In this document: positions 4,763-7,437 of the stretch, in pieces
How positions within the stretch are numbered: position 1 is the stretch's first letter
Layout: each line of letters begins with the position of its first letter
Origin: an uncultured Oscillospiraceae bacterium
Lineage (GTDB): Bacteria > Bacillota > Clostridia > Oscillospirales > Acutalibacteraceae
Assembly: GCA_905203795.1 (NCBI GenBank)
Contig: CAJKXG010000057.1
Coordinates: forward strand, 1-7,437
Length of the DNA stretch: 7,437 nucleotides
Reading direction: 5' to 3'
Notes under the pieces: generated by a model
Databases searched by the model: none
What the model was told of the DNA's origin: nothing
What the model saw: only the letters and a program-made list of their open reading frames with translations
Position numbers and translations under genes: made by a program

Positions 4763-5686
4763 ATGGTAGAAGGATTTTTGACAGTGGCCCAGCAGGTGCT
4801 GGGATTATTTATTTTGATCGGCGTCGGTGTGATTTGCGGCAAAACACGGATGCTGACACAGGAAGCAGTCAAATGCTGTGCTGACATCGTGCTGTTGCTT
4901 GCCACCCCCTGTGTCATCATTCAATCGTTTCAAAAAGAGTATCAGCCAGAGCTGCTGGTCGGGCTGGGGATTGCGGCGCTCGCCGCCATCGGCTCGCACC
5001 TGCTCGGCATAGCACTGGCGCATTTGCTTATCCGTGACAAGGACGATGCGCGCAAACGGGTGCTGCGGTTCGGTACGGTGTTTTCCAACGCCGGATACAT
5101 GGCAATCCCGTTGCAGGCGGCGCTGCTCGGACAGGAGGGCGTGTTTTACGGCGCGGTGTATGTGGCGGTGTTCAATCTCGTGGTGTGGAGCTACGGTGCG
5201 GCGATGATGGGCGACGGCGTCAAAAGCCTGTCCCCGCGCAAGCTGCTGCTCAGTCCGGGCGTGATCGGCGTGGCAATTGGCTTGACGCTGTTCCTCTGCC
5301 GCATCACGCTGCCGAGCGTGATCGCCGCGCCAATCGGGCATTTGGCGTCGCTCAACACCCCTGTCCCCATGCTGATCATCGGGTTTTATCTGGCAAACGC
5401 CGATCTCAAAAGCGCCCTGCGTGACCGCGGCAGCTATCTCAGCATCGCTCTGCGGTTGATCGTGATCCCGCTGCTGATGTTGGGTATCCTGTGGCTGTGC
5501 GGCGTACGCGGCACCGTGCTGGTGTCCGCCGTAGTGGGCGCATCCGCTCCTGTCGCCACCGCCACCACCATGTTCGCCACCAAATTCGGACGCGACCCCG
5601 CGCTGTCGGTCAATCTGGTGGTACTGTCCACCGTCTTATCCATGCTGACCATGCCGTTGATCATCGGACTGGCCATGGCGGTGTAA
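4763..5686 (+). CDS. AEC-family permease (auxin efflux carrier/malate permease type)
   Basis: A 307-aa inner-membrane transporter of the AEC family (Mem_trans, PF03547-like), the usual length for bacterial members (about 300-320 aa). It has some ten hydrophobic segments in two five-helix halves, with the hydrophilic centre at about residues 148-162. Family signatures are seen: NAGYMAIP (109-116) after FGTVFS, the helix-breaking NTPVPML (198-204), and SAPVATATTMFA (261-272) near the C-terminus. Bacterial members move malate, lactate, other organic acids or amino-acid-like compounds; the substrate cannot be told from sequence. The start at 4763 follows AAAGGCGG (4747-4754) by 8 nt; an in-frame ATG at 4730 lies upstream of the predicted transcript start. 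It is divergent from the AraC-type regulator across 182 bp containing paired palindromes, so the regulator probably controls it. It appears to be a single-gene unit. Confidence 0.9.
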   Translation: MVEGFLTVAQQVLGLFILIGVGVICGKTRMLTQEAVKCCADIVLLLATPCVIIQSFQKEYQPELLVGLGIAALAAIGSHLLGIALAHLLIRDKDDARKRVLRFGTVFSNAGYMAIPLQAALLGQEGVFYGAVYVAVFNLVVWSYGAAMMGDGVKSLSPRKLLLSPGVIGVAIGLTLFLCRITLPSVIAAPIGHLASLNTPVPMLIIGFYLANADLKSALRDRGSYLSIALRLIVIPLLMLGILWLCGVRGTVLVSAVVGASAPVATATTMFATKFGRDPALSVNLVVLSTVLSMLTMPLIIGLAMAV

Positions 5687-5713
5687 CCGGCAAACATCGC
5701 AAGCGACATAACA

Positions 5714-5745
5714 AGCGCCCCTCTGCTTCAAAACAGAGGGGCGCT
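5714..5745. terminator. Bidirectional terminator between permease and dockerin genes
   Basis: AGCGCCCCTCTG (5714-5725) and CAGAGGGGCGCT (5734-5745) form a perfect, GC-rich 12-bp stem with an 8-nt loop between two convergent genes. T-runs are weak on both sides (GTGTATATT on plus, TGTTATG on minus), but the strong stem and position argue for shared termination. Confidence 0.8.
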
Positions 5746-5773
5746 GTGTATATTGGTCTGTTCTGCGAACCGA

Positions 5774-7437
5774 TTACAGTTTGATCTTATTGACCGCTGC
5801 CTGCAAAATCATGCGCGCGTCACTGCTGTCAACCACATCGTTTTTATCGGTATCGGCAGCCTGTCTCTGCGCATCGGTAAGTACCAATTTGCCGACCGTC
5901 GCCTGCAAGACCAGTCGTGCATCGCTGCTGTCCACGTTGCCGTCGGCATTGACGTCTCCCAGCGAAACGCTTTGGAAAGAACTGCCTGCTTTTTGGGAAA
6001 TGTACACATAATCGACCAAAATTTCCGTTGTCTTGTTCTGCGCATCAGACGCCAGCGTGCCGTCGCCGGCATAAGAGATCGACAACGAGGAGACAACGCC
6101 CTCTTCGCCCTGCAAAGAGTCCATGAACGGCGTCACCGGACCGACGGCGATCAGCTGATAGTCGTCGTCAAACAGATACGCCTGCCACGTCTTATGATCC
6201 ACATCGCGCAGATCCAGTTCAAACGCCACGCGATACCAGGTATCCTGCTGATAGGACGCGAGGTATTCATTATCAATCAGCACAGCGCCTTCTTGGAATG
6301 CCGCGAGAGAGATAGAACCGGCGAGGAATATATCCAGCCGCGACCACTGCATATCCATGAGCGAACGCGGATTGATGCGCAGTTCCATGCGATAGAGACT
6401 GTTTTCCTTCCCCGAAGCCAGCGTCAGATTCCGCCGCGTGACATAGGTCGTGCGTTTCTGATCCTGATAAAGACGCAGCATGGTTTGCCCGTCTTCATAG
6501 ACGATGGTGGCGTTGCTGTTGGCGTTATGATCAGACTGGGTGTCGAACGACCCGCTCTTTACCGGCACGCCGGTCACGCCGTTGACCGTCTCGGTGGGAT
6601 GACCGTCAAAGGATTCCGTAAACACCATTTCGGCGTCGGGATCCAACTGCGCATTATTTGGTACGCTCCAGCGGGCATGCCGCTTCACGACATTTTGGAA
6701 ACCGCCCAGCAGATCCGCATCCTTCAGTTCACCGAGATAGAACAGCGAATTGAGATAAATCCGTTCGAGATTTTTTTCGGCGATCACCGCTGTGTCGGAA
6801 CGATTGATGTTGCCGCCGATCACGTTCAGCGTACCGGCTTTTTCGATGGACACCAGCGGCGTGGTGTTCGTATTGAAATTACAGTTATAGGTGTTCAGCG
6901 TACCGTTGTCCACACGCAGTGTGGTGGTCGGCTTTGCCCACATCGTGAGATTATAGAAATCCACACGGTCATCACAGTCCGCTGTCAGCAACACATCGTG
7001 CTGCGGCGCGTCGGCGCCCACACCTTCTCCGATATTGTTGAAACTGGTCAGCTGCGTATTGATGATCTGCATATCGCCGAGCGCTTGGAACTCCATGGCC
7101 ACGTTGCCGTAGTCCACGCCGTGACCGACCATGATCCCGTTAGCGGCTTTCCCGTTTTCGGCGACAAACTGCACACCCCGTCCGCCGGAATAGGAAAAAC
7201 TGTTGAACACGATTTGGTCTGTCACATCGCCCATGCGGAAGACAACGCCGTGATTCTGCGTTTGCGTCTTCATTGCCAGTTCAAAGGCCTGTTTATTGTC
7301 ATTGTCGGGGGAATTTTTCCACACGCCCCAGCCTTCGGTGCCGCCGTTCAGCATGGCGTTATAGTTGACCTGATAATTGTTGATCAAGCCGCCCGTTGAA
7401 CCGCCGCCCACCTGAATGGCGTTGTTCAGGCACACGC
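5774..7437 (-). CDS. Dockerin-bearing beta-helix/beta-sandwich protein (5' end missing)
   Basis: The last 553 residues of a larger, presumably secreted protein; its start and signal peptide lie beyond the right edge. Visible residues 1-250 look like a right-handed parallel beta-helix: repeated short strands with Asn/Gly/Thr turns (for example TTLRVDNGTLNTYNCNFNTN, then LVSIEKAGTLNVIGGNI), as in pectate-lyase-like and polysaccharide-degrading folds. Residues about 270-482 start FTESFDGHP and end EILVDYVYIS, the pattern of a concanavalin-like or CBM-like beta-sandwich. Residues 493-553 are a type I dockerin. The protein probably binds or cleaves a polysaccharide and docks on a cohesin scaffold outside the cell. 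I cannot see a catalytic motif with certainty, so an enzyme class is not assigned; a non-catalytic adhesin or binding protein is possible. The gene ends convergently with the permease and shares its terminator. The long open frame on the opposite strand is a shadow. Confidence 0.85.
   Translation of the reverse strand, partial: VCLNNAIQVGGGSTGGLINNYQVNYNAMLNGGTEGWGVWKNSPDNDNKQAFELAMKTQTQNHGVVFRMGDVTDQIVFNSFSYSGGRGVQFVAENGKAANGIMVGHGVDYGNVAMEFQALGDMQIINTQLTSFNNIGEGVGADAPQHDVLLTADCDDRVDFYNLTMWAKPTTTLRVDNGTLNTYNCNFNTNTTPLVSIEKAGTLNVIGGNINRSDTAVIAEKNLERIYLNSLFYLGELKDADLLGGFQNVVKRHARWSVPNNAQLDPDAEMVFTESFDGHPTETVNGVTGVPVKSGSFDTQSDHNANSNATIVYEDGQTMLRLYQDQKRTTYVTRRNLTLASGKENSLYRMELRINPRSLMDMQWSRLDIFLAGSISLAAFQEGAVLIDNEYLASYQQDTWYRVAFELDLRDVDHKTWQAYLFDDDYQLIAVGPVTPFMDSLQGEEGVVSSLSISYAGDGTLASDAQNKTTEILVDYVYISQKAGSSFQSVSLGDVNADGNVDSSDARLVLQATVGKLVLTDAQRQAADTDKNDVVDSSDARMILQAAVNKIKL
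5777..5959 (-). other. Type I dockerin domain (C-terminal)
   Basis: Two tandem 22-24-residue calcium-binding repeats: GDVNADGNVDSSDARLVLQA and ADTDKNDVVDSSDARMILQA. Each carries the D-x-N/D-x-D/N-x3-D-x2-D calcium loop, followed by an F-helix. Positions 10-11 (cohesin recognition) are Ser-Ser in both repeats, making the domain nearly two-fold symmetric, as expected for dual-mode binding. A 15-residue linker region separates the calcium loops' helices. Confidence 0.92.

Noticed and set aside
5753..7399. A 548-codon open frame on the plus strand opposite the dockerin gene
   Set aside because: It is the mirror of a protein with clear dockerin repeats. The translation is His/Arg/Ile-rich without domains, and it starts inside the terminator region with no ribosome binding site.

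Overview
The window looks like a chromosomal segment from a mid-GC, gut-type anaerobic Firmicute, probably a Clostridia/Oscillospiraceae (Ruminococcaceae-like) bacterium. This is inferred from strong GGAGG-like ribosome binding sites, sigma-A-type promoters with 17-bp spacers, AT-rich intergenic regions, and a C-terminal type I dockerin, a module typical of cellulosome-forming or related Clostridia. No rRNA, tRNA, CRISPR array, transposase or phage gene is visible.

Layout from left to right. (1) Positions 1-300 encode, on the minus strand, an unannotated 36-residue single-pass membrane peptide with its own promoter (TTGCAC-17-TATAGT). Two interleaved perfect inverted repeats overlap the promoter and the predicted transcript start. 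(2) After about 300 bp without a convincing gene comes a minus-strand gene for a 140-residue cysteine-rich protein of unknown function. (3) Divergent from it is a PadR-family regulator (124 aa) with a textbook terminator. (4) A 439-aa O-antigen ligase/polymerase-like (Wzy_C) membrane protein follows as a single gene. It has its own promoter, with a 22-bp palindrome just upstream of the -35 box. (5) A strong bidirectional hairpin separates it from a convergent minus-strand AraC-family regulator with an unusual N-terminal beta-rich extension. (6) Divergent from the AraC gene is an AEC-family permease. The 182-bp gap between them holds two copies of a GAAAAAA-N5-TTTTTTC-like palindrome, one near each promoter. 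(7) A second convergent hairpin separates the permease from a large, left-pointing gene that runs off the right edge. It encodes a beta-helix plus beta-sandwich protein ending in a type I dockerin.

The genes appear to be mostly single transcription units, each with its own promoter and terminator. The clearest functional unit is the AraC regulator plus AEC permease pair: divergent genes, shared candidate operators, and a regulator whose N-terminal region could sense a ligand. The dockerin protein implies cohesin-bearing scaffold proteins elsewhere in the genome. The least explained items are the small membrane peptide with its structured promoter, the cysteine-rich protein, and the AraC N-terminal domain.
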